NCBI GenBank assembly: GCA_039105265.1
Contig: JAPFFF010000010.1
Location: 4,588,001 to 4,652,000 of the forward strand
Source: Tritrichomonas musculus
Lineage: Eukaryota; Parabasalia; Tritrichomonadida; Tritrichomonadidae
Length of the DNA: 64,000 nt
Direction: 5' to 3'
The notes beneath the pieces were generated by a model. It was not told the DNA's origin. It saw only the letters and a list, made by a program, of their open reading frames with translations, and ran no database searches. Position numbers and translations under genes: made by a program. Every line of letters begins with the position of its first letter. Positions within the stretch are counted from its first letter, which is position 1. Positions 40,681-52,600 of this stretch are shown here, one piece after another.

Positions 40681-41095
40681 CACAAGCAACACAAGAACAA
40701 ATTAAAATAGAAAAAGAACAGAAGCCAAAACGTTTTCTAGATTTAACTATATCGATAATGAATGAAGAAGAAAAAGAAAATGAAAGAATAGACGAAAGTG
40801 GCAAAAAGAAGATACCTAGGTTCATTGGGAGGAAGTTCAAAAAAGAGATTGTGAAACAATGTACATCTTATGAGGATAAAATAAAAGAAATGCAAAAAAA
40901 CAATAGAAGAATTTAATTTAAGTTGTCTGCAAAAGAAGAATCCAAACCTCATCAAATATCAAATTCTATTTGGAGTTATGAAGCATTAAATAAGAAAATT
41001 GATGAAAAAATTACAGAGAAAGTTCATGAAAAGTATCAAAAAATTGACCAATCTGTAATTTTTCTTGACCAAAAAACTACAGGATTAAATTGTTA
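40681..41095 (+). pseudogene. Degraded charged coding fragment, unidentified
   Basis: A frame reading QEQIKIEKEQKPKRFLDL, then NEEEKENERIDESGKKK and KFKKEIVKQCTSYEDK, broken by a stop after NNRRI, continues as KEESKPHQISNSIWSYEAL and ITEKVHEKYQKIDQSV. Highly charged, coiled-coil-like. It lies between two copies of a transposase 3' end, so it may belong to a nested element. No family recognised. Confidence 0.35.
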
Positions 41096-41313
41096 ATGAA
41101 GTAAGAAAATATGCTTGTTCAAGATATGTACAAATATTATTAAATTTGATGAATCACTTTTTTAATAATTTTGATCCTGATAAATCGTTACCTCCAGAAT
41201 TGGATAATGAATACAAAACGATCATGAATCGTTTGTTTAATTTCCTGCTGTTTTATTATTATTATTATTGTTATTATTATTATTTATTTTTTTTTGTTTC
41301 CCCACATGATTCT

Positions 41314-41640
41314 TTACATTTTTAACAAAGAAATTAAACTTTCAATTTCTTGCTTAGCATGGCCTGTTTCGAGACTTTCTTGAAAGTTAAGTTCAGTATG
41401 CTTTTTTAATAATTTCAAAGTTGTATTATCATGATCATACGTGATGAATATTTCCTTATCTTTGATAAATGGATGAAGAGTGGCTAAACATTTTTCGATT
41501 CCTTCTGTTTCCATATTTCTTGAAGCACCCATGAAATCTCCTCCATAGAGACATTTTTCTTTATTGGTTGGATTCAATTGCTACAACTTTCTTTTGAGAC
41601 TCTTCAATGAAAGAAATGGTTGCATATGAGTCGTTAAGTG
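41314..41640 (-). pseudogene. DDE-type transposase C-terminal remnant
   Basis: The minus strand encodes GGDFMGASRNMETEGIEKCL, then FIKDKEIFITYDHDNTTLKL and ETGHAKQEIESLI. The pattern D-xMGAS-xxMExxG ... TYDHDNxT is one I associate with DDE transposases in trichomonads and other eukaryotes, but I cannot name the superfamily. Upstream sense (SYATISFIEESQKKVVAIE) is in a neighbouring frame, so at least one frameshift is present. Plain DNA transposon remnant. Confidence 0.5.
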
Positions 41641-42033
41641 AATGATTTCACCTTCCGTCAATTGAAATGCAAGATTCATTTTTTATTTGAGATGCATCTT
41701 TCTTACAATTTCACGTACTTCTTCTAAAACCTTAATCTCTTATCTATCTCGTTATTGAAATATCTCACCGTCTCGTGAAGAATGATAGCATCATTCTTAC
41801 TGTCTTCGTCTTTCTTGTCTCCTTTGGTCCCAAAAGGAATAGCTGCTACACAAGGCTGAATTCAAGCCCTTCTAATACACTTATATATATATTTTTTTTG
41901 TGTTAAAAATCTTTTTTAGGATAACAGCTATTCCTTCTTAAATTAACTTGATTTAAAACTAGAAAAACATAAATAAATAAAACGAGAAGTTGATTCAAAT
42001 GAAAGAGAAACTGTTATCAATTTTTTCCCCCAT
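41641..42033. other. Decayed transposon DNA
   Basis: Less AT-rich than the region's spacers, but no frame can be followed. Probably the 5' part of the transposase remnant at 41314-41640 and the junction with the Mutator-like remnant. Confidence 0.35.
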
Positions 42034-43223
42034 ATGAACAAAGTCAACGATAAAAGTATTTTTAATCGTCCAGATGCAATTCCACAACAAATTGTATATA
42101 ACGATCATATTTATAAACTTAGTTATTTACTAGGGAACAGCAATCTTTACAAATATTCATGTAAATATGGAGAAAGAAAAAAGCAAGGCAAATCAACAGA
42201 AATTCAAGGCATGCATCGGAATTCCTACAAATATAACAAATAACAATCTTGAAAAATCAATTATTATTGTTCTATGCGGAGATCATATATGTGCAACACA
42301 AACAAAATTAGTGCAAAGACTCTATTCCGAAGCAGAAATCAAAAAAGTGGAACATATTTTTTTGACTGAGAAGCCTAGACCAACAAAAGCTCAATTATTA
42401 GCTAAACTGTATGAAGTTATAAGCGAAGAAACTCCTGACGGCGAAGAAAGACAAACCTTTTCAGAATGCATTGTTGGCAATTACTACAATTAAATTGGCC
42501 AAAAAATATAAAATTAATGATATTATATTTAAAACTATACCAATGACAAATAGAAACACGAACTTTGAATTATTTAAATTGCCATACCAAGATAAAACTA
42601 AACCAGGAAAAGCATTATTGATAATGTGCTTTTGCTCCGAATATCAAAAATCATTAATAAAAGAAGTTACTCATGTATTCATAGATAGGACTTTCAAAAT
42701 AACGCCCCCTGACTTTGAACAAGTTCTCGTTTTATTAGGGAGACTTGTAAAGACTAACGTTCCAATTGCATATTTCTTGCTCCCAAACAAGTCTCAAGAA
42801 ATCTATGTTAAAGCGTTTAATATGTTTAAACAAGAAACAAATGCGACATTCCGGAGTGAAATAAATTACTTTGTCGATTTTGAAATTGCGGAAATAAATG
42901 CTGTAAAAAAGTGCTTTATGCAAAGCGGTAACTCATTTCAGCTCTGTTACTTCCATTTTACACAATTTACGGCAAGATATTTTCATACATCGCCAATAAT
43001 CTGCCAAAAACCTAAATTATACGAGCTCTTAACCACATCGCCAATATTCTGCCATTCATTATTGAAGAAAAAGTGCTCATTGGGCTTACAGAACAAATTA
43101 AATGACTATTCAAATGATGAAAGAAAAAATACTGAAGAAGTTGAAGAAGAATTGAATATTATACAAAATGCATTCACACCGCAAAAAACAAAAATTTGGA
43201 AAATATCAAATCAAGCTCAGTAA
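42034..43223 (+). pseudogene. Mutator-like element (MULE) transposase remnant
   Basis: Three overlapping frames read in order. First, a FLYWCH-like start (IYKLSYLLGNSNLYKYSCKY). Second, KACIGIPTNITNNNLEKSII...CGDHICA. Third, from 42471, the MULE catalytic core: THVFIDRTFKITPPDFEQVLV (usual DGTF is DRTF here), PIAYFLLPNKSQEIYVKAF, YFVDFEIAEINAVKKCF and LCYFHFTQ. At least two frameshifts separate the parts and no SWIM zinc finger is seen after it. A DNA transposon in decay, plus strand, adjoining another transposase remnant on the minus strand. Confidence 0.75.
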
Positions 43224-43430
43224 ATTCTTATAACAAATTTAGTATGTTTTAATAATGCACCATCGTGATCTGCCGAAAGAGCAGATATTTTACAGTCGAC
43301 ATTTGATGAAATAAAAGACTTTGAATATTTTTTAGATATTTCTCAAGTGTGTTCTTGGTTTAATAATAATAAAAACAAGTATAAATAAATATAATTATGA
43401 ATTAAAAGCATTTATTTACATTTTTTATTC
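43224..43430. other. 3' flank of the MULE remnant
   Basis: Carries residual coding-like sense (SAERADILQSTFDEIKDFEYF) that probably belongs to the transposase. No separate gene. Confidence 0.4.
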
Positions 43431-43570
43431 CTTTTCATCATCATCTTCATCTTTACCCACTTCTTCAATTTCATCGTCACCATCTTCTTCTTCTCCTTCA
43501 TCATCATCATCTACTCCTCCTCATTCATCATCTTCTTCTTCATCACCATCTTCTTCTTCTTCTTCTCAAT
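43431..43570 (-). repeat. Trinucleotide-like low-complexity tract
   Basis: About 140 bases of TCA/TTC/TCT triplets. On the minus strand they read as an Asp/Glu run with a stop, like the acidic tail of a lost gene or an expanded microsatellite. Confidence 0.7.
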
Positions 43571-45147
43571 AATTTCTGAACATTTTACATTCTTTTTAAA
43601 AGTATAAATATTACGCGTTTGATAAACAAATATTATATATTTAATATATTTATGAATTCTACATATCATAAATAATATATATTATCAATTATGGAAACTT
43701 CTGAGAAATGTGTCATTATTTGCAAATACTTGTTATTAAGTCTTGACATAGGATAAAATATATTTATCACCTGATATATAAAATGATTTTAATCTTGAAT
43801 CAACTTTTCCCTACTTTTTTGACATGAAAAAAAAAATTTTAGTCACCAAAAAAAATTCCAATGACTTTTTCAATAGTTTAGATTTGATTGTTTTTTGGTT
43901 ATTTTTTTTTTTTTTTTTTTTTTTTTTGGAAAAAACGAGTTTTTGATAGTTTTTTGAATTCTTATTTGGCCTTTGGGCACTTTTTGGTTATTTTAACCTG
44001 TCTCGAATTGAATACTTTTTCATCCAATTTTGAAGTTATGTGGATTATAAATGATGTAAATATTTTTAAATAACATATAAAATAAAAATATAACATTTTT
44101 ATCATTTTAAACGCAAAAATAAGAGATTTACTAGTCAATTTATCTATTTCAATAGTTTACACATTTTTTTCTCCGAAAAAAGAATTAATACTCCACTACT
44201 GCATCGGCAGAACGAAATTTAATAAAATTAATATATTTTTAATCCTTATAAAAATATTGATTGTATACCTATTTTGAGGAGAATCTATTTAACTTCACCG
44301 TGTCCACACCTCTATATGGAAGTTTTTTATATGAATATCTATCATTCTAATCAGTGATATAATTAAATGAATATTAAATTTTAATTCATTCTACATTTAT
44401 TTATTGAGATATATGAAATGCATAATTATTTACATGCTTTTTATTTTGAACAACTATTATATGGTTTTCTCTTTTTTATGGAATCTTTAATACAATGGAT
44501 CAAATAAAGATATGATAGCTTTAAGCTCTTGATATTCGAAATCTATGTTTGCATCATCAAATTATTCAAAAATCATTATTGAATAAATCGAAATGAATCA
44601 AAAATATTCTTTTTTGAAGAACTTATTGCCTATTTAATTTTTTAGATAATTTGAATAATATTTAATTCAAATATTCTGATATATTGAAAATATGAATAGA
44701 ATATGATCGTTTAATAAATAGCTTTATAAATAACTGATTTTTTATGACATTAGACATAATATTCTTTTTTTAAAAGCATATTTTTGGATTTTATATTTAT
44801 TATATGATTAAATATATATGTAACTCAATACTGGGTGAAAAATATAAAAAGATATTTAAGAAAAATATTACCAAAAAAATTGTTTTTGCAATATTTCAAA
44901 GAATCTCTAAAATTAAACTATTTTGCAACATTATTTCATCTAGTTATATAAAATATATTATTAAATTTTTAATAATATTCAAGTATCTTCAAACGGTCTC
45001 GAGACAGTTTTCACAAAATTGAAGGACTGAATCTTCATAAAAAGTGTTTAATTATATTCATAAATAAGTATAAAATGCTATGACAAGGTATTTATCCAAA
45101 CCCTTCAGCAAATTCTTTTTTCATCTCCTCTATAATTTATTTTAAAT
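43571..45147. other. AT-rich intergenic region
   Basis: A T-tract at about 43903-43927. A few GC-richer words (GCATCGGCAGAACG near 44202, GTGTCCACACC near 44300). No gene supported. Confidence 0.5.
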
Positions 45148-45428
45148 AATGTCATACGGTCCAATATGAAGATCAAATATAAATCAAATTAATCAATATG
45201 GCCCAAATATTAAAGGTCCTATAGTAAATTCATTCTCTTCTTATTTTAATTTTGATCCATATGTTATTGAAATATGAGTAAACAAAGTTAATGTTATCTC
45301 ACCAATGAAAAGTCAAAGATTAATGCCATCATTTAAGAATCCACCTGCTAAAAATATTTTGATTGATGCAATTTTGAAAACTCTAAAATCTGTTTCAAAA
45401 TGGAAAAAAAAAAAAAAAAAAAATTGAA
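45148..45428 (+). pseudogene. Unidentified gene fragment broken by two TGA codons
   Basis: From ATG 45148 a single frame reads MSYGPI, then NINQINQYGPNIKGPIVNSF, then NKVNVISPMKSQRLMPSF and ILIDAILKTLKSVSKW before an A-tract. It is interrupted by TGA codons after SYGPI and after YVIEI. No frameshift is needed. Family not recognised. Confidence 0.45.
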
Positions 45429-45449
45429 AAAATTGAAAAAATTGCTATT

Positions 45450-46376
45450 TTACGCAAGATTCTCTTCTCCATCTTCATCGTCGTCACTTGGAATTATTTC
45501 GTCATCGTCAGCGTCGCCATCTGCGAACTCAGTGATCTGCTCTCCGTTGTGCTGCAGAATGAAGAGGAAAAGGTCAATGTAAGGCTGGTATCTGAAGCTG
45601 TTGTGTGTTCCGTTGAAAGGCTCGAATGTTTTATCCTCGCTCTGCACGAGCTCCATCAGTTTCTCGCTGTTTGAAATAGGGACGTGGATGTCACTTTTTC
45701 CGTGAATTACGAAGATTGGCTGAGTGATTTTTTTGGCGGCTTCGGATGGCTGCTCAATTGACAAAAAGTCGATTCCAGTCTTCTCCTTAATTTGTTCACA
45801 GGCAAGAGGAAATAGTTTTTTCACTTTTTCTGAGGATACATGGTGGGCTTTCCCCATAAAATAAATAACGTATTCTGTCAAATCTATAACTGGAGAGTCT
45901 AGAGCTAAGCAAACAAGATCAGGATATCGTGAAGCTAAATAGATGCCACAAATGCCTCCAAGGGATCGTCCAAAAAAAGATATTTTCTCAAAACCGTTTT
46001 TTTTTAGATATTCAATTACTGTAAGGCAATCTTCGGTCTCACGGATGCCAGAAGTTTGGTACTGGCCTTCCCCGTATCCTACACCACGATGGTCCATGAT
46101 GCAGAAACTGACTCCGTGTTTGATAAAATAGGATTGATATGTATAATAATCTTCAATGGTTTCACCATCACCATGAGCAAAAAGAAGAACTGGATTTCCA
46201 GGAAGTGGTTCTTTTGCGTTTGTCAACTTAATTGCAATGTGTTCACCAGAAGGTGTTGGAACTTTAGTTATCCTACCTAATTTATCAAAATGTTTCTGTG
46301 GTCTAAATTTTTCTTTCGGCATGACCAATAAATTAACTATTTTTTTAATGACGTTTCTGTCAGCTTTAGTGCTCAT
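45450..46376 (-). CDS. Alpha/beta hydrolase with acidic C-terminal tail
   Basis: 308 residues from ATG 46376 (a TTG two codons upstream is not preferred). A serine hydrolase fold is shown by LLFAHGDGETIEDY (oxyanion loop), CIMDHRGVGYGEG, the nucleophile elbow FFGRSLGGICG, the acid IHGKSDIHVPI and the base FNGTHNSFR. The triad Ser-Asp-His is therefore complete. The last 30 residues are almost all Asp/Glu (DGDADDDEIIPSDDDEDGEE), which is unusual. Cytosolic esterase, peptidase or lipase; substrate unknown. Tandem with a second hydrolase gene upstream, both on the minus strand. Confidence 0.85.
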   Translation of the reverse strand: MSTKADRNVIKKIVNLLVMPKEKFRPQKHFDKLGRITKVPTPSGEHIAIKLTNAKEPLPGNPVLLFAHGDGETIEDYYTYQSYFIKHGVSFCIMDHRGVGYGEGQYQTSGIRETEDCLTVIEYLKKNGFEKISFFGRSLGGICGIYLASRYPDLVCLALDSPVIDLTEYVIYFMGKAHHVSSEKVKKLFPLACEQIKEKTGIDFLSIEQPSEAAKKITQPIFVIHGKSDIHVPISNSEKLMELVQSEDKTFEPFNGTHNSFRYQPYIDLFLFILQHNGEQITEFADGDADDDEIIPSDDDEDGEENLA

Positions 46377-46914
46377 GTGCAAGTAAAAAATTTTTAAGCC
46401 AAGTTTGTCAAAAATTTATTTAAAATATTCAATGAGATCTCACAAATTCCTTGATTATTTGGATTTACAAAAAAAGTATTAATACAAGCATATAATGATA
46501 ATAAAAATTTTATCAACACATTAAAAAAATGCTCGAAAATGAAAATCATATGATTGCTATTGGTATTAACATTAAAAACAATTCAATTTGTGAAAGAAAA
46601 AGATATTACTTGATGAAATTATGAATAAAACTATATAAAAACTACCAGAAAATAGTAAAAAAGGTTAAAAGAGTTAAAACATTTCATATTAATTTAATTT
46701 TGAAATTTTGGTTTAGTATATATTGAATTATTGTTTATATAAAAGTAAATTAAAATAGTTCAAATTGAATTGCATAAAATAACATGAAAATATCTATTTG
46801 TTGCTTATATATTCTAAAGAAACTATCAAATATAAAAAGTTATGAAAAAGTTTCAATATTTGAATGATTTTTCAATCTCGATCAAATATTGTTAAATGAA
46901 TTAAAAAATATGAT
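46377..46914. other. AT-rich intergenic region between the two hydrolases
   Basis: No gene or strong repeat. Confidence 0.5.
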
Positions 46915-47679
46915 TTATTGTATTATATAATCAGCTATTGCTTTCTTGCATTCAGAAAGACTTTCCTCTGAATTAAATCCATGATCGCCATGAATTTCAA
47001 TAAATTTGCAGTTTGGATATGCCTTTGCAGCTGTTCTTGCATAGCTAATATTAACTAGCATATCTTCGATTCCGTGAATGATAAAAACGGGTTTTTTGAT
47101 AATGCATAAATCTTTTACCAAATCGATGTTCATGGCATCTAAAGCGTACTTTTTACTGAGCATGATTGGACCGCATTTAAATTGTTCTGGAACATTCTTT
47201 GGATCAAATACTGCATCAATCATATGACCTCGTCTAGCATCATCAGGGATGCAGAGCGCTGGGTATATTAACATCAATTTTTGAATATCTTTTTCACGAT
47301 CAACTGCAGCAAGAGCAGAAACAAAGCCACCTTGGCTGCATCCAGCTAAGATGATTCTGTCTTTGTCAACATAATCAAGTGTTTTTACGTAATCCAGGAG
47401 ATTTAGTAAATCTTGCTTTTCCGTAAGGACACTCATTCCAAGGCTTGATCCAGTACTTTGGCCACTGCCTGACATGCAAAAATCATAGCAAAAGGCAACA
47501 TATCCATTGTCTGCAAATACTTGGCCATATTTCTTAGTTTCACTAGTATTACCTGAAAAGCCATGACTAAGAATAGCTGCTGGAAGCTTGCCTTCTTTTT
47601 TTGGACGTAAAATAAATCCTTTTAAGATGCATCCCTGGCTACTGATTTCAAATGGTTCACCTTCACCTGCTTGAGTCAT
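46915..47679 (-). CDS. Alpha/beta hydrolase, feruloyl-esterase-like/dienelactone-type
   Basis: 254 residues from ATG 47679. Motifs: ILSHGFSGNTSETKKY (oxyanion), FCYDFCMSGSGQSTG, nucleophile elbow ILAGCSQGGFVSALAA with Ser, acid VFIIHGIEDMLVNIS and base IHGDHGFNSEES. The GCSQGG elbow and the IHGxxDxxV...GxDHGF layout are typical of bacterial acyl hydrolases of the cinnamoyl-ester type, so a bacterial origin by transfer is plausible. No signal peptide; cytosolic. An Inr-like TCACTT lies 7-12 bases before the ATG (47686-47691). Confidence 0.85.
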   Translation of the reverse strand: MTQAGEGEPFEISSQGCILKGFILRPKKEGKLPAAILSHGFSGNTSETKKYGQVFADNGYVAFCYDFCMSGSGQSTGSSLGMSVLTEKQDLLNLLDYVKTLDYVDKDRIILAGCSQGGFVSALAAVDREKDIQKLMLIYPALCIPDDARRGHMIDAVFDPKNVPEQFKCGPIMLSKKYALDAMNIDLVKDLCIIKKPVFIIHGIEDMLVNISYARTAAKAYPNCKFIEIHGDHGFNSEESLSECKKAIADYIIQ

Positions 47680-47685
47680 TCTAAA

Positions 47686-47691
47686 AAGTGA
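47686..47691 (-). promoter_or_regulatory. Inr-like initiator of the hydrolase gene
   Basis: TCACTT on the minus strand, 7-12 bases before ATG 47679, matching the trichomonad TCAYT(T/A) initiator. Confidence 0.45.
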
Positions 47692-49678
47692 TTAATTTTT
47701 TTAATTTCAATTTTTGAATACAATTCAAAAAATGTGGATCTCTTTCAATTTTGTGTAAATAATCAAATGTGCTTCAATATTCGTATTATTAAAATATCAA
47801 TAAAAAACTAGTTTCTTATATTTTAAAATGCAATTTAACCTGTTTTTATTAAAATATAAACAACTTTTCATTGATGATTAACAGAATTATCTTAAATTTT
47901 ATAAGATATTCTAATTTTTTTAAAATACTAAAAAAAGTGATATAGTATTCAATATTTATAAATGTTTATTTTTTCAGTCATCATGATTATTCAAAGTTGA
48001 TGAATAACGAAATTAAATCAAACAGATATAGGAGAAAAAGAAAACAAATATTTTAATGAGTTTGAATATTTTTATAATATTTACCAGAATAGTATTTTAC
48101 TTAATATCATGATTCATATTGTGATTTATCGTAAACATCAAAGCGTTATTTATCAAATAATTCAGGAAAAATATATCCCATAAATAAATAACTCATAAAA
48201 AATTAATAAATAATTATATAACTAAAAGTATGAGGAAAATAATTATATAATTTTTTTATTATCGTTAAGGTCATTTTTTGAAGATGTCTTCAAAATTTTG
48301 ATCTAGCGTTTGAATTAAGAAAACGAAAAAGAATTAAGCAATTGAAACACTTCTTCTGGTTTTATAGCAAGTGCTTGTTATTCTGGGATTATATGGACTT
48401 GACATTATAGACTTATCTGATTTAATACAAATAAAATCATGTTTACGAATTGAAACTACAACATATTATTGGTGTTATGCTTAAAAAGGACATTTTCATT
48501 CTAAATAAAAATCAAAAATATTACATATCATACAATTGTGAATAAAACTTTTTTTCTAAAATTGTTCAAGATCAACATTATCAAATTCATAAGCATAAAA
48601 AATATAAAATCAATGAAAAAGATATAAGACATAAATGCAATATTGACTAATCATAACTCGAAGTTTTTATTTGATTTGATATCCCAAGTTGACTAATATC
48701 CACCATTTCGTTTTTTTCTATTGTTTTTATAAAATCTGAATTGCATTGTGCAATTTCCATTTTACTAAATAGAAATTTGTTGTTCAACATTTTCAGATAA
48801 GAAATTTCAGAGTAGCTGCAACGATTTTTTTGGACATCCCCTCTCAAAAAGTGGACTGTCAAATTGATTTTTCTCATTGGTAAGAAGGTTTTATGATTTT
48901 ATAATAACATAATATAAAACTTTATTTTGAGCGTTTGCACTTTTTAAATAAAAGATTAAAATTCCTTAGAAAAATGTATAAATTCACGATGCTAAAAATG
49001 TGCATGTGGTCATCCTTTATTTGGTAAAAATATAAAATTAATTATAAATAAATAAATATCAAATATATGAGAATAATTCCTTGGTCGCGTTAAGCTAAAT
49101 TTTAATTCTATTCATGAAAAAATGTGAAAAATTTTGTAACAAAACAAAAAATTGAATTTTTTCTTTTAAAATATCTTTTTGAATTGGATTTGAATTATTA
49201 ATAGAAAGATTTCCAACTTAGTGAATCTGCAAGTTCTTAACTATCCCATGAATCCAGCTTTAAACCCAAAGAAATCCAAAAATAATCAATCCAAATTCAT
49301 ATTATAATTATCTAAAAAATTTGAATTAATATCATGATTAATCATTTTTACATATATTAAAATATTTTTCAGTCTATTATAAAAAGGATCCTTTCATTGG
49401 AACCTTGCTTTTAATAAAAAAAAATACTAATAACCAACAAAAAAGTTTACAATTTATAATTATTTAACATGCACTATATTAAATATCAATAAACAACTCA
49501 TTGCAACATATATTTTATTATTTACTTTCCGAAATAATAAATACAACTGATAAAAAATTTAGAAAAAAATATAATTTTCATATCACATTTCAAAAAAAAT
49601 ACGATCATGTTTTGAATTTGTTGCATCTACTCTGAAATTTCTCAATTTAATTTTTTTTTTTTTTTTATATATCAAAAG
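47692..49678. other. AT-rich intergenic region
   Basis: About 2 kb. A 76-codon frame at 48647-48877 (minus) has some protein character (VHFLRGDVQKNRCSYSEISY) but no family and no initiator; I do not call it. Otherwise T-tracts and AT-rich DNA. Confidence 0.45.
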
Positions 49679-49685
49679 TCATTAA
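49679..49685 (+). promoter_or_regulatory. Inr-like initiator of the kinase-Sel1 gene
   Basis: TCATTAA directly before ATG 49687. Its position supports this ATG as the original start, although a TAA follows 48 codons later in the same frame. Confidence 0.5.
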
Positions 49686-49686
49686 A

Positions 49687-52600
49687 ATGAACATCCTCAA
49701 GAATTTATTTTTGAATGATATTAATTTCCAATCTATTCCGAAAGAATATGAATTGTTAAAAAGTGGTATAAATGATAAAACCATTCAAAATTTATATTCA
49801 GAATTTCAATTTAATTATTTTTCCTTTTTATAAAATAAAGACGAAGAAAACTCTTCTTCAAATCCTAATTATGTTGTGAAAAAGCGTTTAGTTGAGCTCC
49901 TTAATGATTTTTTTATCATAGTATATCATTTTACAGATATCTATGAAACTATCCAATTATCAAAAATACATAAAGACAATTTCGAAATAAAGGACAACCC
50001 TCAAGTATCTGATGTTATTATTTGTACTGAAGGCGAATGTTATATTATTGAACAAATTAATATTTCATTATTCAAATCTGTAATTAATAAACTCGGTAAA
50101 AAACCTTCAATTTTAGATGTAACACCATATTCCGCAAATGAAGAGCCTGATTTAAAAGTGAAACGAGCCAAATTAGAAATAAATAATTTTTGTTCAAAAT
50201 TTAATTTACAAAACAATAAATTTGTTCAATGCACAATTAACTCAATTATCGGCTATATCATTAATCGATATTACTGTAGATCCATCTTTTTTAAAGATCC
50301 ATCTTTTTTTGTTTTTGATGATTTTCAAAGAGAGAAAGATAATGAAATTTCATATTTTCTTTTTTATGATCTTTTTTCAACAGAATCGATTTCAATAACT
50401 GAAAAAATGGCACTTTTCCATGAAGAAATTAAAACATACATTTTAAACAATGCTGAAATTCATTATAAAACTTTCAAAGAAACTGATTTTATTATATTGA
50501 GAGATTTATCAATAAGATACGATTCATTATTTTATTTGGTCATTCATCGAGAAAGTCTTTGTGTTTTGATGATGAAAAAAATAAATTCTTATGATAAATT
50601 TGACCATGAAATTGAATTTTGTATGAGTTATTCGCATCGTTGTATGACTCATTTTTATGGATTCGTTCAAAATAATGATAAAATTACAGGTTTTATTTAT
50701 CAATTCATGTGTAACGGTTCGCTTGAATCATACGTTAATTCAAATCCAGAAAAAATTAATGAAATTTTTTGTTTGACTACAATCAATCGAATAACTCAGG
50801 CTATAATGTATCTTCATTCAAATTCAATGATTCACCGTGATATTAAACCGTCAAATATTTTACTTGATCAAGATTTCGTTCCGTATCTTTCTGACTTTGA
50901 CACAATTCGTCCTGTAGATTTTGATGATTCAAAAAAAGCAGAAAAAAATTTTACTGGAAACATTGGCTCTTTTAATTATGTCTCTCCTGAACAATATGAC
51001 AGTAACAATTACTCGTATCCTACCGATATTTATTCATTAGGATTAGTAATATATTTTTTATTTGAGAAAAAACACGTATTAGATGATATTAAAAACAATA
51101 CATTTCAAGCGACAAAATGCCCTTTTAAAATCAACAAAATTTGTGAGCAATGCATCAAAATAAATCCATTAGAAAGGCCAACAATTAATCAAGTCCAAGA
51201 AGAAGTTTGTAATGATATTGATTCTTTTAACTTATTTGAACAATTTTTAATGTTTGATGATAAAAAGATGATTTTGGATTTTTATCACTTAATTCGCGAA
51301 TTTTTGGTAATATTGAATCAAGAAAATGACTTAAAAAAGTTGGAAAAATTTAATGATAACATAATATATTTTCATTTATTGTATCTATCAAAAACAAATC
51401 AAGGAAATTCATCCCTTTATCTAAATTTAGGAAATCTTTATTTTTATGGCGTTGTTGTTAAACAAGATTATTTAATAGCTAAAAAATATTATGAACTTTC
51501 AGCAGCTGAATACGATCGATTTGGTATTTTAAATCTAGGAAATATGTATGCAACTGGAAAAGGAGTTGATCAAGATTACAAAAAGGCTCTTGAATATTAT
51601 ATGAAAATTAAAGAAAATAAATATGCTAGTTTTAATATTGGATTCTTTTATTTTAATGGTTTGGGTGTTGAACAAAATTTTTTATTGGCTCAAGAATGTT
51701 ATCATTCGACATTAATTAAATATGAAAGTCCATATGAAATGCCAGAAGATCTTTTTCCTGACCAAGGATACAATTATGTAAATAAATTCAATAATATTTA
51801 TGATCCTCTTGCTGGGGTTTTTGAATCAATTTTACCAAATCCTTTTGAAGACATTGAATATTTCTCTTTAATAGAAGATTCAAATCCTTTTTCAATTATT
51901 TCAAATCTTTATGAAGATAATGATAGATTTAATCAATATCATTTGAAAGTTAATAATCATTATGTTTTACCATCAAAAATTAATGATTATGGCTTTGAAT
52001 TTCATTTAAGAAATCCATATAAATATGGATATAAATTCACCAAAATTAATTCTACTAAAGATAGTAAAGTCGTATATCGTAAGAAAATAAGAGAAGCTAT
52101 AGATTTACCTGATAGTGAATATGCATTCATTTATGGACAAGGACTTTTAGAAAATTATATGAATGCTAAAGATAATTATAAACCATCACCAAATAACAAT
52201 AAAAAAGACATCATTTATTTTTTAGGGAAATGTTATGAAAATGGAAAATATGTCAAAAAGAATTATTCGAAAGCTAAAGAATTTTATGAAATATCAGCTA
52301 AATATAACAATGCAAAATCACTTACGCAATTGGGTGATTTTTATTTATTTGGATATGGTGTTGAAAAAGATTTTTTAAAAGCTAAAAATTTGTATGAAAA
52401 AGCAATTAATCAAGGCAATGCAAAAGCGTATTACAGAATGGGAACTTTATATTTGCATGGAAAAGGTGTGAAGCAGGATACACAAGAAGCAATAAGATGT
52501 TTTGAAATTGCTGCAAATAAAGATTATATAGAATCTTTTTTATTTTTAGGACTTATTTATTTTAACGGTTATTATGTCAGTAGAAATTATATGAAAGCCA

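Noticed and set aside
43888-44073. 61-codon frame
   Set aside because: Starts in a T-tract and has no protein character.
48647-48877. 76-codon minus-strand frame
   Set aside because: Some protein character but no family, initiator or homologue in the window.
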